64,000 nucleotides of DNA from Atrina japonica (taxonomy: Eukaryota > Mollusca > Bivalvia > Pterioida > Pinnidae), in contig BROG01000469.1 in assembly GCA_030159075.1 (NCBI GenBank), forward strand, positions 316,501 through 380,500. Reading direction: 5' to 3'. Both the position numbers and the translations under genes were made by a program. This document shows positions 38,358-53,300 of this stretch, piece after piece. The stretch's first letter is position 1. Every line of letters begins with the position of its first letter. The notes below the pieces were generated by a model that did not search any database, had not been told where the DNA came from, and saw only the letters and a program-made list of their open reading frames with translations.

Positions 38358-41300
38358 TAATTTTTGTTCTCTAGCTAATAACATAACAATTTAGATACAA
38401 TGTAAAGAATTGTTGATATTCACACAAGTTGTTCATATAATTGAGGAAACACGTGTGCCTTGATATATAACAATATCAATGTTATTAATGTTATCCAGGT
38501 CAGTCGGCATTTCGAAAATCCATACATTTACGTGTAATCAGGAATTCAGATTAATTTATTTGGTGTCTTCTAGTGAAAAAAAAAACAAAAAACAAAAAAA
38601 AAAACAGGAACTACTAGAAACCGGTAACTTGTTGAAATATAAATCGAAATTTCGTGGGAAGAGGAGGGGGGGGTTGTAGATGTAGAAATACATGTCAATT
38701 GGATTGGTAATGTCTACTCGGCTATATTTAATGTTACTCAAGTATCAAGCTTTCACTTATATACTACTAGGTAATATTGAAATAATTACGGGTCATTCGA
38801 GTACGAGAATCTTTTACTTGCAGTTATGTATTTATGAACCGCTTTGACAATTTCAATGTTGTCTGCTACGTTCAAAGTTAGACTTCCATACAATAAGTCA
38901 TGTTCAGTTTTTGGAAATGGGAGTGGATCTAAATAACGCGCACGAGCGGCGGTGTACAGAGGACATTCTAGTAGAAAGTGACAGGTTGTTTCAGGGCTTC
39001 CGCAAGTACAGTTAGGGTTATCTATGATATTACGCGCATAAAGATGAGACTTGAGGGAACTACAGTTAAGTCTGACTGTTCACTTTAGGGCTATATTCCA
39101 TCTTTTTTCCTTAGATGTTTGTTATTTTTTTTGTTTAATGATCTCAAAACCAATTCATCCACGGACACTAAACAGAGAAAAAACTTTGAATGGCCTTATT
39201 CCCCAGAGTACTACACGTAAGTCATAACATGAAGAATTTTAAAACATAACTCCGGCAAATACTATCAAATGTTGGCCATATCATCAAAATCATCAGAAAT
39301 CTTAATTTTAATCTGAGTAAAATTGAGGAAAGACACACAAACCAAAATATAAACAGACAAAAGGATAAACCGAAAAATCAAAATCAGTATGGCCAGCCCT
39401 GTACCCCCAATATATTATTAAATTTTTTTTCTGGGTGGGGTGTATTTTGCAATACTGTATACAAGGAAATTTTTGCCCCCATTTTATTTTCGCCCCTTTC
39501 GCCCTCATCGTCGGTGGGCGAATTCAAAATGGTATATTCATCTATTAATTTTAATAATAAAAGTCTGGGCGAATTTAAAATGGGGCAAAACTGTGCATTA
39601 GGGCCAAAATAACACGGGGAGAAAATAACCCTGTATACAGTAATCAGCAATTTTTCAATCATATGGTGTTATCAGTTTTAAATTGTGGAAGAGAAAATCC
39701 AGATAAATGAATTAAACCCACAGGCCACATAGAAGTACACTGGAAAGCTTCCCCACTCAAACAGTTTAGAATTTAACTTTGGCTCAAACTCATGCTCAAC
39801 ATCTTGTGTTTCAAAGCATGATAAAACCCCAATTTGATAATAATGTCTACATCCAAGACACTTTTAAAAATTAGTATTAAGTTAATGAAATTGGCTTACC
39901 AACACAGTGTCTGGGAATACACAATATCTAACACAGCTTTGGGTAGGTCAAATTCCTGTTGTCCAATCAGTTTGACCAGGTTAGACCTCTCATGGAATTT
40001 TTTATGGACAAGTCTGTAAAATATAAAAATTCAATTTCAGGTCATCTTGGTGTTTGCCGTACTGGTAACTATGCTACTGAAAATATAAAATAATAACAAA
40101 TATTATTTAATAATGAGAATGATTACTTTAATATAGTATATATTCTATTCTATTAAGTTTACAGAATACATTTATTTCATTTAACTGTATAGTCTATATC
40201 TTACCTTCTAGGGTATTCAACTAAAAATGTTACTATGACTACAACCAGGAAATCCAGCACCACAAGTTTGTAAAACTGTTGACCAACATATGTCTCCCAA
40301 CACTGTCAAAATATGGAAATTCACATTAAGAAAAGTTTTCAAATTTCCCCTTCCCTTGACCTGTAAATGTGCCATCAATTATAAGGGCTTAAAAAATCAA
40401 GTATAGGATCCACAATGATTTATTACTACATGATATCTGAACAAAACATTTCAACTGATGTAGTCCTATACAACACAAATTATTCCTTTCCTTCCATTTA
40501 CTTTGTGCATTTTATCACTGTTTCCTTATCTTTTCTTCATTTTATAAGTTATATACCATATTTGTCCTTGAAATGGCACCTGCTCTAATAAGAGCGCCCC
40601 TGTAGATCTATTGACTGTTTGAAAAAAATGACCTGTATACTTTTAATTAGTTTAGATTACTGCCCGACATCATGATACTTTTTTCTTTTTAGTGCAATAA
40701 ATATCAACTAATCCCTCAAAACTGCAAAAGAACATCTTTTAACTACATTGTAAGCAATACTTAGGATTCTGTCGGTGATTTCTTTGATGCAGGGAGATCG
40801 CCATTAACGTTCATCAACAAACAAATGAGACTAGTCATGGTTACATTTTTTTACTTTTTCTTTGTCAATTAAAATGTATTTACTATCGTAAAAATAATAC
40901 TTATCGTATTTTTTTCTACTACGAAATATGAAACTTGTCCAATTATTTGTTTACTCCGTAACTTTATAAAACTGAATTCGGGTTCAAGATTTCAAGACAA
41001 GCGTTGTCATTCAAAATTCTGCAATTACCAAAATCTTGCATGACACCAGTTTTACACTTTGAATGTCAGAGATCGCATTAAATCAAAGAACAAATTGTCA
41101 GTTTCAATGAAGCATCTGTGTTAGGCATATATCACTCGTAGTCGTATTGCCTGTTTCCTGATCTTGCAGTTCAAACAGTAAATCTTGATTTGACAGTAAG
41201 GGACTTAGTGAGTAACAAATTTTGCTACATTGTTTCTTTCCCCTATTAATATATCGCGCAGATTACAAAGTAGTTAACTCAGTACAAACAGCTATAGGGC

Positions 41301-44300
41301 CTATACATTGTAGATAACTTTGCATAGCAGAGTATTTTACGATTTTTGGCAACATAATCAAAATGTGCATCAACATGTAGGAAAAAATGTCAAAATAAAG
41401 ACGCCCCGTACTCCAATTATCCGCGCCCTTTTTAGGTCAAATACAGTATTCAACTTCTATAATTATCATTGTACATTTCACTTTTAACTCTTGTTCTTTA
41501 ATTCAGTCCTTAGTTTTCTTCTTTCTCCACATACAACATCATTATTTTTCTATTAATATATTAATACCTTAATCACTGTAATACTTGAGTTTGTTTGGTT
41601 TGGTGATCGATCCCATCTTTTATTGCCACAAGACTCTATAACACCTTGATTCTCTTTTCCTTGAGATTGTAATTGTTGGTACAAGGAAATGACCAATGTT
41701 AGCAATGAAGCAAGGCGTAACAGAATGATTCTGTAAGAATAAGAACAAAGCATCTGAATACAATCAGTTTATACGTCAATCAGTTTATATGACAATCAGT
41801 TTATATGTCAATCAGTCTATATGTCAATCAGTTTATATGTCAATCAGTCTACATGTCAATCAGTTTATATGTCAATCAGCATACATGTATGTGTCAATCA
41901 GCATAAATGTCAATCAGGTCAGTTTTAAGTTTTAATGTGCACAATTAATTTATATGTCAATTAGTTAATATGCCAATTAGTGTATATGTCAATCACTTTA
42001 TATGTCAATTAGTATATACATCAATTAATTTATACAGACATGTTAACTCTACCAATTTCGGCGTTAGCCTTCCGCTTTTTAGACCGACCTTCCGCTTTTA
42101 TGTCCAAAACTTCCGATTTCTTTACATTTCTACCAAAGCGCAGTAATTTTCTGAATACACTTTTCTATTCTGCCAGTGTACACTTAATCCTCCAATTTAT
42201 TTTACACCTGTGCATTGTTTTGACAATACCCAACCCTCCAGCAATATACAGACTAACTCGTACTAGGCTACTTGTCACACCTAATTAACATTACCTGCAA
42301 TTAATACTATCTCTAATGAGACCCAATATCATCATCAATGTATGACAGTTAATTCCTGATAATCCTTTGATTAGATTTAGAACTCCTAAACTTCTCAAGA
42401 TGTTGATATGTCAGACAAAAACAGATGATATGAGGCCACTTATATCACTAATGGTCACATCTCACATTATCAAAAAATAATTTTCCACACCCCAATTACA
42501 CTTTAAATATACGAACTAATACTGATAAAAGTTGTAATTTAACCCCAAAAGAAAGAGAGAATGAGTATTACATGCTTTGACATGTAAATGCATATGCAGC
42601 TCACAATTAATTGCTACTTATATCATTGATGAAAAATTTGAGCAATATATTTTCAGGGCTAACACTGTTTGACCATTATATTTTTAAGAAATATAATCAC
42701 CGAAATATCGCGAAAAATGCTGTGAGCAATGCTACTGCTTTGGAGGTGTGAATCTACCTCTTTTTGGTCATCAGAGGTTAACATTTCTGTTTATATGTCA
42801 ATTAGTTTGTATGTCAATCAGTTTGTATGTCAATCAGTTTGAATGTCAATAAGAAGTCAATTAGTTTATGTGTACAACCAGTTTATATGTTCTGTTGCAT
42901 TATGCAGCGTGCTGTAAACTGGAAGTTGTCATCAAGGTATGTGTATGTAGTCCAAAAAGTAAAAGACAAGAACCTAAATAATTCACCACCTCCAGTTTAG
43001 TAAAAACCTCTAAATTTAGTATTTTTTCTTCAAAAAAATTAACAATAACAAAACAAAAAGAACAGAAAAAGAACAAGAATGAGAAGCAAATCATATTCTA
43101 CTAACAGCACATGTATGTATGTATAGGTGTACCATGGTAAAGTGGCACATCTAGGTAGAGTCAAAAACCAAAACCATACTGTCTACTTTCCAAAAATAGG
43201 TTGTACAGGACTTGCACGGATTCCATGCATTACTGAATCTCTAATACTTTTGTGACGACAAGTAGCTTGTCACCCCTGTTATGATTTGATTTTGACTCGT
43301 TGTATTTGTAAACATGTGCCAACTTAACTTGGTAGAGCTGTATTTTGCTGCATACAACTATCCCTTGAAAAGTGACAAAAGTTATACTGTTTCCATTATA
43401 TATCATTCAATTAATCACCATTTGTAATTCATAAATAATTACCTAAGAAGAGTCATTTTCATCTGGAAGGCTGGTAAATAGTCCTCAAATATGACTAACT
43501 TTTTAAATATAATTGGTACAATGATGTTGAGAATCGTTATGGTCAAAGACGGTAAAAACTGAATTAGAAACTGTACTGCAGGATGAATGTTTCCAAACTC
43601 TGTTTGAAGCTAAAAAGGAAAAAGAAAATCACAGATAAATTATTACTTAAAAAATAACAGAACTACAAATTCCAAAGATGGTTGCGATATTTTTGGTTTT
43701 CTTGTGAAAATGCAAATTTGTTGAAATAATTTCTCTTGTACATGTGCTTGTAATGATACATGTAAACTTTGCATCTAGGTACAGCTCTTGTATGGGTTGG
43801 TTGGTAGAAGGGTATGATTGGGTTTCTTTTTTAGAGGAATGTCACAAATATGATGCACAAATCATACTGTGTATATAGAATTAACGGAAAACCTTGACCA
43901 TTTTACACCACATAAATGTTCATATTATAATAACCAGATGGAAAAGGAATTATACTGACCTCAACTAACTGCATATTCACATAAAAGATGAGTGCAATGG
44001 AGCCAACCAATAGGAAAACATTCAACATGTTTATCAGTGCTCTAATGGAATACAATTTCATCCTTTCCTTTGTTGTCCGATTTTCTTTTCGCCACAGCAA
44101 TCTCTGACTCTCAAGGTCACTCTAAAAAAACAACAATTCAAAGATAAAATGCTTTTTATTTGTATTCTGGTGACACTGTATTGTTTCAGTATTTGACACT
44201 ATTTCAGTTACTTCTAAAATAAAATTTTTGTGGTTCACTTATATGAAAGAGATAAGCCACTGCATTGTATTTCTGTCATACATATAAGAGTTACCTCCCA

Positions 44301-47300
44301 TTGTATGAATTTCATAAAATAAATGGTATGAATTTGCAAAAATATTACAAAAGTTTTTGTCATTTCAAGTTTTTCCTTTTTAGTTTCACTTTCTAAATAT
44401 AATTGCCAGGACAAATCATCACCAATTCTGATGATTCTTTTACCTATAGATGGAGAACTATAAAAATACCATTATATGATTAGATAATTTACCATATAAA
44501 ATTATCATAAAAAATAAACCAAAATATTACAACCCCTCTTGTCATACACAGTGAAACTTGTACTTGTCCTTTGGGACTCAAGAAAAATGGTCTTTTATAT
44601 AGAGGTTGATTTGTACACAAATGGTACAATTGGGGACAGCAAAATATAGTCTTTGTGACTAGATGGTCTTTATACACAGGTGGTAGCTAAAGCAGGTTTT
44701 ACTGTACTTAATTAACAGTAATCCCCTTAGCTGAAGTTTCCAACTTGTTGCCATACAGATAACTGGATATTTACCATTGTTGACATTGCACTATTAGCAA
44801 ATGGTGGGAGATATAGGCACGTCACCTAAATTCAAGGTACTCCCAAGTTTGGGGCAGTTGTTTTCGTGCTGATATTACGTCACAAAAGTCCACTGACTTT
44901 GTGATCTACGGCTGTTGTTTGCTGGCCCGTAACCTACCTAACACTTCGGTTGAAAAAAATACATATTTGTTGCAGTCTAAATAGGAAGCAACACAATATC
45001 TCAAAAATTAATGAAAAGATGTCCGATATAAATCAATTTCAACAATCCTTCATTCTTGGAAAATCATCACTAAAATAGATTTTAAGTGCAATGCATTGGC
45101 CCCGACTATGGCACATGTCTCATTGTAAACAACGAATCATTGAATGATGGTGGTTATGTTTGGGCATACTTGATGCTTAAACATATCTCATGAATATTAT
45201 GATTTGCCCCAAACTTGGGTTAATTCCCATACCAGAAAGTTTAAGAGGTTTTGATATGGCTCAAAGAGAAAATAACCGCAGGTTTGTGCACCAAACTACA
45301 ACAGTTTGTAAAGTAAAGTTTGCAGGAAATGTTGAAGGTACAAATGTTCCGTTACATGTTGTACATGACCTTTTTCCCCCTCAAAGCATTAAGTGCCCCA
45401 AATATGGTGACGCTGGCCTACATATATATATATTTGAAATGAAAAGAAAAATGATTAAATTTTGCATAGAAGACTTCCATAGGTTTCAATGTACCATAAA
45501 TACTATGATAGGCAGCAACAAAAACTTGCTGAAATGACATAATTATAAGAAAATTTATATATATTATCTCTAAATGCTATATTCTCTTAACAGAAACTTT
45601 CAAATAGAACCTATATGTAGAATAGAAAAAAAATTATCCAGCATACATCAATATGCAAAACTTACATATTATATTTGAGGTAAATTTTCCAAATGACTTA
45701 AGCTCAATTTTTGTCCTATTTTATGTTTCCAATGATGTAACAAATTACTATATTTCTTCATGTTGTATGTCACTTACTTCTTAACTATAATTTTCCATAA
45801 TTTGAAAAAAATCAAGAGAAAAGTCACAGCATAATAATTTTGTAACGTATATAAGAGTTATCTCCCATTCAAAAGCTTTTGTACAAAATGTTTCATGATG
45901 GTGATTTTATTCTCTTCAATATAAAGCAGGATAGTATTGTAAAACTATGAAAGAATGTTACTGGGTATTTTATCTACTTTGTTCATGTTGTACATGTATG
46001 TACAGATAGTCAAACGCAGTCTTCAAAAAAAAATGTAAAATATACATTTTCCATGCTGTGAATAGCTTTTTTTATGTTATTTTCCCAAAAAAAAGTACAA
46101 ATATTTGGTAAACACTTCTTTTTAAAAATAGCTTAAGATTGAAATAAATAGTGCAATAACAAAAAAGGTATACAGTCATAAAAATTCTTAAATACCTATA
46201 TAATTTGTGAAAATTGCTTAAGAAATCCAGTTTGGCAGTTTTTCACTTGCACTTGATTTATTCAACATTATTATTTGTAAATGCTTATGACACTGGGCCT
46301 GGCCTATTTTTACAAAATATGTTGGAATGTAAGATTTTCCAAGTCTGTGTATAGCTCTTTTATGTTATTGTACATCTATTACAAGTAGTAAAAGTACAAA
46401 TAATCGAAATAATATATTTGGTAAACACAACTAATGCCCATTTAATAAATAGCTGTAGTAGATAAATTAGAAATAAATAATAAACAAATTGTCAAATCAA
46501 AATAAATGTATATGTAAGTGTGTAACAAAACAACATTATTTCCTATCACCAGAACCAAACCAAAGTAAATGTATCTGTAAGTGTGAGTATAACAGCATTA
46601 GAATCAAACCAAAGTAAATGTATCTGTAAGTGCCTGAAGTATAGTTGCACAGCATTAGAATCAAACCAAAGTAAATGTATCTGTAAGTGTGAGTATCACA
46701 GCATTAGAATCAAACCAAAGTAAATGTATCTATAAGTGTGAGTATAACAGCATTAGAATCAAACCAAAGTAAATGTATCTGTAAGTGTGAGTATCACAGC
46801 ATTAGAATCAAACCAAAGTAAATGTATCTATAAGTGTGAGTATAACAGCATTAGAATCAAACCAAAGTAAATGTATCTGTAAGTGTGAGTATCACAGCAT
46901 TAGAATCAAACCAAAGTAAATGTATCTGTAAGTGTGAGTATCACAGCATTAGAATCAAACCAAGATAAATTTATCATTTGTGAACTAACAATATTATTTC
47001 CTATCAAGAAAATCAAACCAAAATAAATGTATCCAATATTGTGAACTTCACAGTATTGTTTCCTGATCAACAGAACCAACCAAAATATGTGCAGTGAGTG
47101 TGAACATTACAAATTTGTTTACTATCAACAAAACAAAACCAAAATTAATGTATTGCCTATGTGAACCTAAAAGCATTGTTTCCTATGAACACAATAAAAA
47201 CAAAATGAATGTATCTATAAATGTGAACCATCATCAGATAAATGTATCTGAAAGTGTGAACCTCATCACATTGTTTATTGTTTATAGTGCAATGTGTCAT

Positions 47301-50300
47301 AACACGATAACTTAATCTTAACCATGCATTATTCACTTTCTATCAATATTTGTACAAACAAGCTATAAAATCGAAGGTTATCAGTTATGCCTTTAACATT
47401 AACAATATGTACGTACATGTAACTCGTGACTTAAAATTTTATGCTTTTCAAGTGCCGCCTTTTTGTGACAGATGCAGAAGTCCCATCCAGAGAAGACTTT
47501 GTTACAAAACTGGGTCATTTGACTTCCGTCTTCCACAACACCTTCTTTCACTCCTTTTCCTGAGCTAAAATTCATACATACATTAAATGGAATTACACAT
47601 CAGACAGAACTAGAACAAATTACATGTGGAAAACATTTATTGGGTAGTCCCCTTGTACACTACAATATAAAATCACATGTAGAAAAAATTTAGCCTCTTG
47701 TACCTTCTATGTAAAATCACATGATAAAAATTTTGTCAAATGTATTATAGATTTTTATTTTATTCATTTTACATAACTTTACACTATAAACTATATGTCA
47801 GGGCTTACTTTGGGACCATGTGTCAGGACTATACATGTCCTTACTTTGGGACAATGTGTCAGGAACATACATGTCCTTACCTTGGGACTGCATGTCAGGC
47901 CTATACATGACCTTACTTGGGACCATGTGTCAGGACTATACATGTTCTTACTTTGGGACCTTGTGTCAGGACCATACATGTCTTTACCTTGGGACCATGT
48001 GTCAGGACCATATATGTCCTTACCTTGGGACCACATGTCAGGACTATACATGACCTTACTTGGGACCATGTGTCAGGACTATACATGTCCTTACTTTGTG
48101 ACCATATGTTTGAACTAAATATGTCCTTACCTTGGGAAAATGTGTCAGGCCATACATGTCCTTACTTTGTGACCTTGTGTCAGGACTATACATGTCCTTA
48201 CCTTGGGACCATATGTTTGAACTAAATATGTCCTTACCTTGGGAAAATGTGTCAGGCCATACATGTCCTTACTTTTGGACCTTGTGTCAGGACCATACAT
48301 GTCCTTACCTTGGGACCATGTGTCAGGACTATACATATCCTTACCTCGGGACCATATGTCTGGACGATACATATCCTTACCTTGGGACCATGTGTCATGA
48401 CTATGCATTCCCAGACCTTTGGACCATGCGTCAGGACTATACATGTCCTTACTTTGGGACCATGGGTCAGATTATACATGTTCTTACCTTAGGACCATGT
48501 GTTAGGACCATACAAGTCCTTACTTTGGGACCATGTATCAGGACTCTACATGCCCTTACTTTGGGACCATTTGTCAGGACTATACACAGGGGTGAATATA
48601 CCCTTATTGGGAAAGGGTCCTGTACCACTTCAATTGGGAACTTTATGTCAAAATGGGCTAAATTTACTAAAAATAATAGTATTGATTATGGTAATTTTAC
48701 TAATAAAATTAAAAATTAAGATACAAAACTTTAGATTAATTAAAATTTTTATTAAACTGACAGCAGCGATTTAATCAGAAGATATGAAGGTATTAATTCA
48801 GCAGTTTGTTTTGTCTATATATCAAAAGTTAGGTACATGGTGAACATAATTGGGAAATTTTTGCTCAAAATTGGGAATATTATCAGTACTATGCACTTAT
48901 TATGAGTTTCGAAAATTAGAAATATAAATTAAGCATACAATGTATTTAAGTAAAGAACAAAATAAATTATGTGAAATATTATTTCTATGCAACAATATAC
49001 TTTGATTTACAGAATTATATTTCCTAATTCAATATCAGAATTTTTAAGCCATTTTTGCTTACTTTCTCAGTATTAACAGGAAACTGATAATAAAGACTGC
49101 ACCAGTTGCCATCAGATAGACAAGTCCCATGTTGTAGATTTTGTTCTGTAACCCCAGTGATGATAAAGTGTATTTTGGGTTGTATTTGCCATAGAAAAGT
49201 AATGTCTTCTCCATCCAACCCTGTAAATCATAAAACATAGTTTTAAATACCTGATAATAAGTACAGTCATATAGTCTGTCATTGATATTATTTTTATTTG
49301 ACAAAATGTGAAAAAACATATATAGCAACAAGAAACCATTAAAAGCAATATGCTCAAATTGAAAAGTATAATTGTATTTCAAAGTTGAAGGTCAAGTAAA
49401 ATTCAAGGTCATATTCAAGTTATGTCAGCCTGTTTTATCATCATGTATAGTTACAACATCATTATATCTGAACAGTTTTCTTACAGCAGAGCTAAATGCA
49501 ATAGCTAAATCAAAATGTTGAAACAAATAGACGATGGACAGACAAGGAATACAAATCACTATGTGCAACACTCCATTGAAACACATAATTTACATGACAA
49601 TTTGCCAAAATGAAGTGTAGTAAACATCATTTTCTGATTCAATAAACATAAAATATAGAAATTTAGCTACTTTAAATGTTCAAGGAATTTGCATCACTGA
49701 CAAGAATTTTATGAAATTCATGTGAATATATGAGACAAAAAAAACTCTTGAAATTCTTATTTCATATTGTTAAGTCTTCAAAATTGCTATATGTGAAATG
49801 TACAAATATGAAGATGAACGGGTAATCTCAGACAAAACTACTTGAAGTTTGACATCTATACATGTACATGTACATGTAGATGAAAACAAGAAGCCAAAAT
49901 GGCATAACTGATCATCCAAGTTCCTGCCCCATGTATCAACACCGTGAACCAGAGATGATGAAATTCATTATTGTTAAACTTTACAATAGATTTGTTTCAT
50001 AGTATATCTAAAGAGCATTGGTGAAGTAGATTTTGAGAAGGAATTTTAAATGTTTAAAAATATGTGTATGTTGCACACTCATGCAACACATACAGTAGTA
50101 GGACAAAGGTAAGGTCACAAATATGAATTTCACTATACATGTATATCCGTATCTGAATTTGTTTGATTTTGTTGTTTGATTTTAGGAGATGTCCAAAATA
50201 AATGAAAAATGGCACATTTAACTGTGGTAGTCGGGGCCTAATTTAGATAATTTTTTGTTAGTTTATATTCACCAATTACCTATGTATTGATGGTTTTATT

Positions 50301-53300
50301 TTGGTGTTTATGAATTACATCACAGATCCATTCAGTATCTTTGTAATAAATAAATATCTTTGCAATCAAAATGACTTAGCTAGAATTTTACTCTCACGAT
50401 AAATAATGTATTTCTAATGAAATATTAGATAAATTGTAATGGAATTTCCTTCAAATGAGTACCACAACCACAACTTTCTGTGAACCAAGTTTTTTTTTTT
50501 CAAATTTGAAAAAAAGGAATTCTAGATGATTTCTTGAAAAACGTAAATTGCATGTATAAGAATATATAGTGAAATAAATTATGCAAACTTATTGATGTCC
50601 GACTACTGTACATCTGAAGATGACGGACAACAACGGACTGCAGTAGGTCATCAGTTTTGCTCAACATCAAAACTTACCGTTCCTTGTAAGAAATCCAGTA
50701 TAAGATTAAACACTGTCTCCTCTTGTCTTATTTCCTGTAGATATGTGTTGTACTCTTTGGTACAGTTAGATGCTTGGACAGCAAACGTTGAATTATTGTT
50801 GGTCTCTACATGTTTAAGTCTAAGAGATGGAACTATGGTAGTCAAACAAACCATCACAATCGTCATATACAAGTTTAAAAACAAAAGCCACCGCAGAAAT
50901 CGAAAGTATGACATCACTGCTGTACCAAATTGACCTAGATAATGAAAATATGGTGGTAAATCACCCAGTTCTTGTTGGAATTAGTTTGTAAATTTAAAGT
51001 TAAGCCAAAGGTTTGAGCATATTCAAAATCCAAAGCAATTTTAGTACTAAAAATTTTGTGGCTACACCTTCGATTCATATTGATCATAATCCTAGAATAA
51101 TTCACAAAAAAATCAAAGTACTGAATGTACTGAAATGGGTTGTTATTTTGGCAAAATAGCCATGGGATTAAAACTACTTTTATCCAACATATAAGACATG
51201 AAAATAAATCAAATTAATGTAGATCTAAAAACAAAAAACAATTTCCAGCCTCTAAATAAATTCAAAATTAACATTCTAAATTTTATTTATCTGTTTTTAA
51301 ACAGAATCTATTGTCTGCCGTGCATTAACACTCATTTCAAAATAAAATGCAAGCATTTATGGAACCTACTTAAATTTAAACCAAACATGACACTGGGAAC
51401 TAGTAAAATAAAATTTTTTCATAGCGAAAAATGGCTGTGCTTTAAAACAAATTTTAGGGCTTTTAATATCTAATGTAAACAATCCTATTTAGGGCTATTA
51501 CCATGGTACATGAACATATACTCTGCCTAGACTACATAAACAACCAAACAACGTTCTCTATTGTGTATTTATCAATAAAAAATAAATAACTGTACAGGGT
51601 GAAAAAGACAGTTTACCCAATGTTCATTGTTAAAGAAATAATTTTTCACCAAAATAATTTGGGCCTAAAGTCGAGATGTAGCAAAACAATCTATCATCAA
51701 ATTCACTTATAGACATCAACGCCTTCAACAACGGATAAAACTTTGTTTTTTGTTGAAGACATTATCTCTGTTTGAAATCCATCTAATCATGATTAACTTC
51801 AAAAGTTGTGATAACTGTCGTGTAAACACCTGACAATGGACATGGCGATTTTCCCCAACTTCTGTGGAAACGAGAACAGGACATTGTAATATTCAATGTT
51901 CGAGTTACCTCCCTTTGCGATATCAATACACACAGTATTCAAGTGACCGTCCGCTGAAATTGAGTGCTCGCTGGTTATGTAAGGCATGTGATCACCATAT
52001 AGGGTGTATAAATAAAGGAAATATGCACAGGGAATCTCATTAAGGTAGGTTATGTATAGCGATTAGTTGACAAACACATTAATTTGATAGTTTTGAAAAT
52101 AGACAGGAACTTATTAATAATGATTTAGCATAAGCATAACAAGCACCTCCTACTCAATGCTATTCTGCTTTTATTTTCATTTTTCTATGGATTAGAAAAC
52201 ATACATATTCTTGAGAGATTTTAAAAGAAATTGATTTAGCTTCATGTTGGTATCAGCGATATGTAATTATTTCTATTTACAATCGCTGTATGCTTGTAGC
52301 TGTCAATATCAATATGATGAATGGCGGAGTAATACTACAGTTTCTCAAGGCAGTTTCAACATCACTGGAATCTTCTATAGTGGAATTCCATATTTACAAA
52401 TAGATCAATGACGTTTTGTAGAGACTAACTACAAATTGTATTGTATAAGTTCGAAAGGCAGACGTAAGTAGAATTATGTGGTATTTCATTTAATGATTAT
52501 TCACACTAGATTTAATTTCATTTAATAAACAAATTAATAATTTGCCACCCTTTTTGGGGATTCCCCTGAAGAAACCTCAATCTGTAAAGGCTATTTATAT
52601 AACGCGTCTGTTCAATTGTGGAGTCTCAAACTGGTCGGAGAATACCAATACTTTATTTTGTTTTTATCTATTTAACTTGAAAGTGATAAAAGTATATGCA
52701 TAGAAATACAATATTTTTATTTAGAAAATTAGAAAAATGAATAATTTCAGTTTTCGGTGAAATACTTGCCACAATTTGACATGCTTTCCATATCGATGTA
52801 ACAGCAGTATTGCTGATTAGGGGTGTTTGTATCACATTGTTTTTATTGTTTTCTGACTAATTGCAGTGTTTGTGTGCACCAGTTTTGATTAGTATGTCTT
52901 TAAATTGTATAATGTGTGAATTGGAGATATTTTTACGATATTTCAGGTAGTTCAATTTAAGCGGTCATGAGCCTTTAAAGGGAGAAATATCTGGTTATTT
53001 TTTATAACAGTACTCACATTGGTCGGTGGTCTAAGATGGCAGAATTTTCAAAGCTAAGCAATGAAGGACTTATAAACAAAAGTATTATTTCACTCAAATT
53101 TTGTTCCAAATGAACCAGATAGAAGTCAAAGGACAACAGGATTTTTGTATTTTTAGATTTTCAAATTAAATAAAATGTTACTAAAACTCCAAATTCAAAA
53201 TGTCCAATCCCCAATTCAAAAAGAGTGTTGAAAATCCCTGATATAAAAAAGATCTGCTTCTCTTTAGTTTAATGTACTAAAGAAGACTTAAAGATAAAAC

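Noticed and set aside
45190..45537. 115-codon plus-strand frame inside intron 6
   Set aside because: No recognisable domain, antisense to the gene, next to an inverted repeat; not enough support to call a gene.
47791..48774. Several overlapping frames with CVRTIHVLTLGP-like repeats
   Set aside because: By-products of the 36-bp array in intron 5.
50592..50933. 113-codon plus-strand frame
   Set aside because: Shadow of TMC exon 4 on the other strand.
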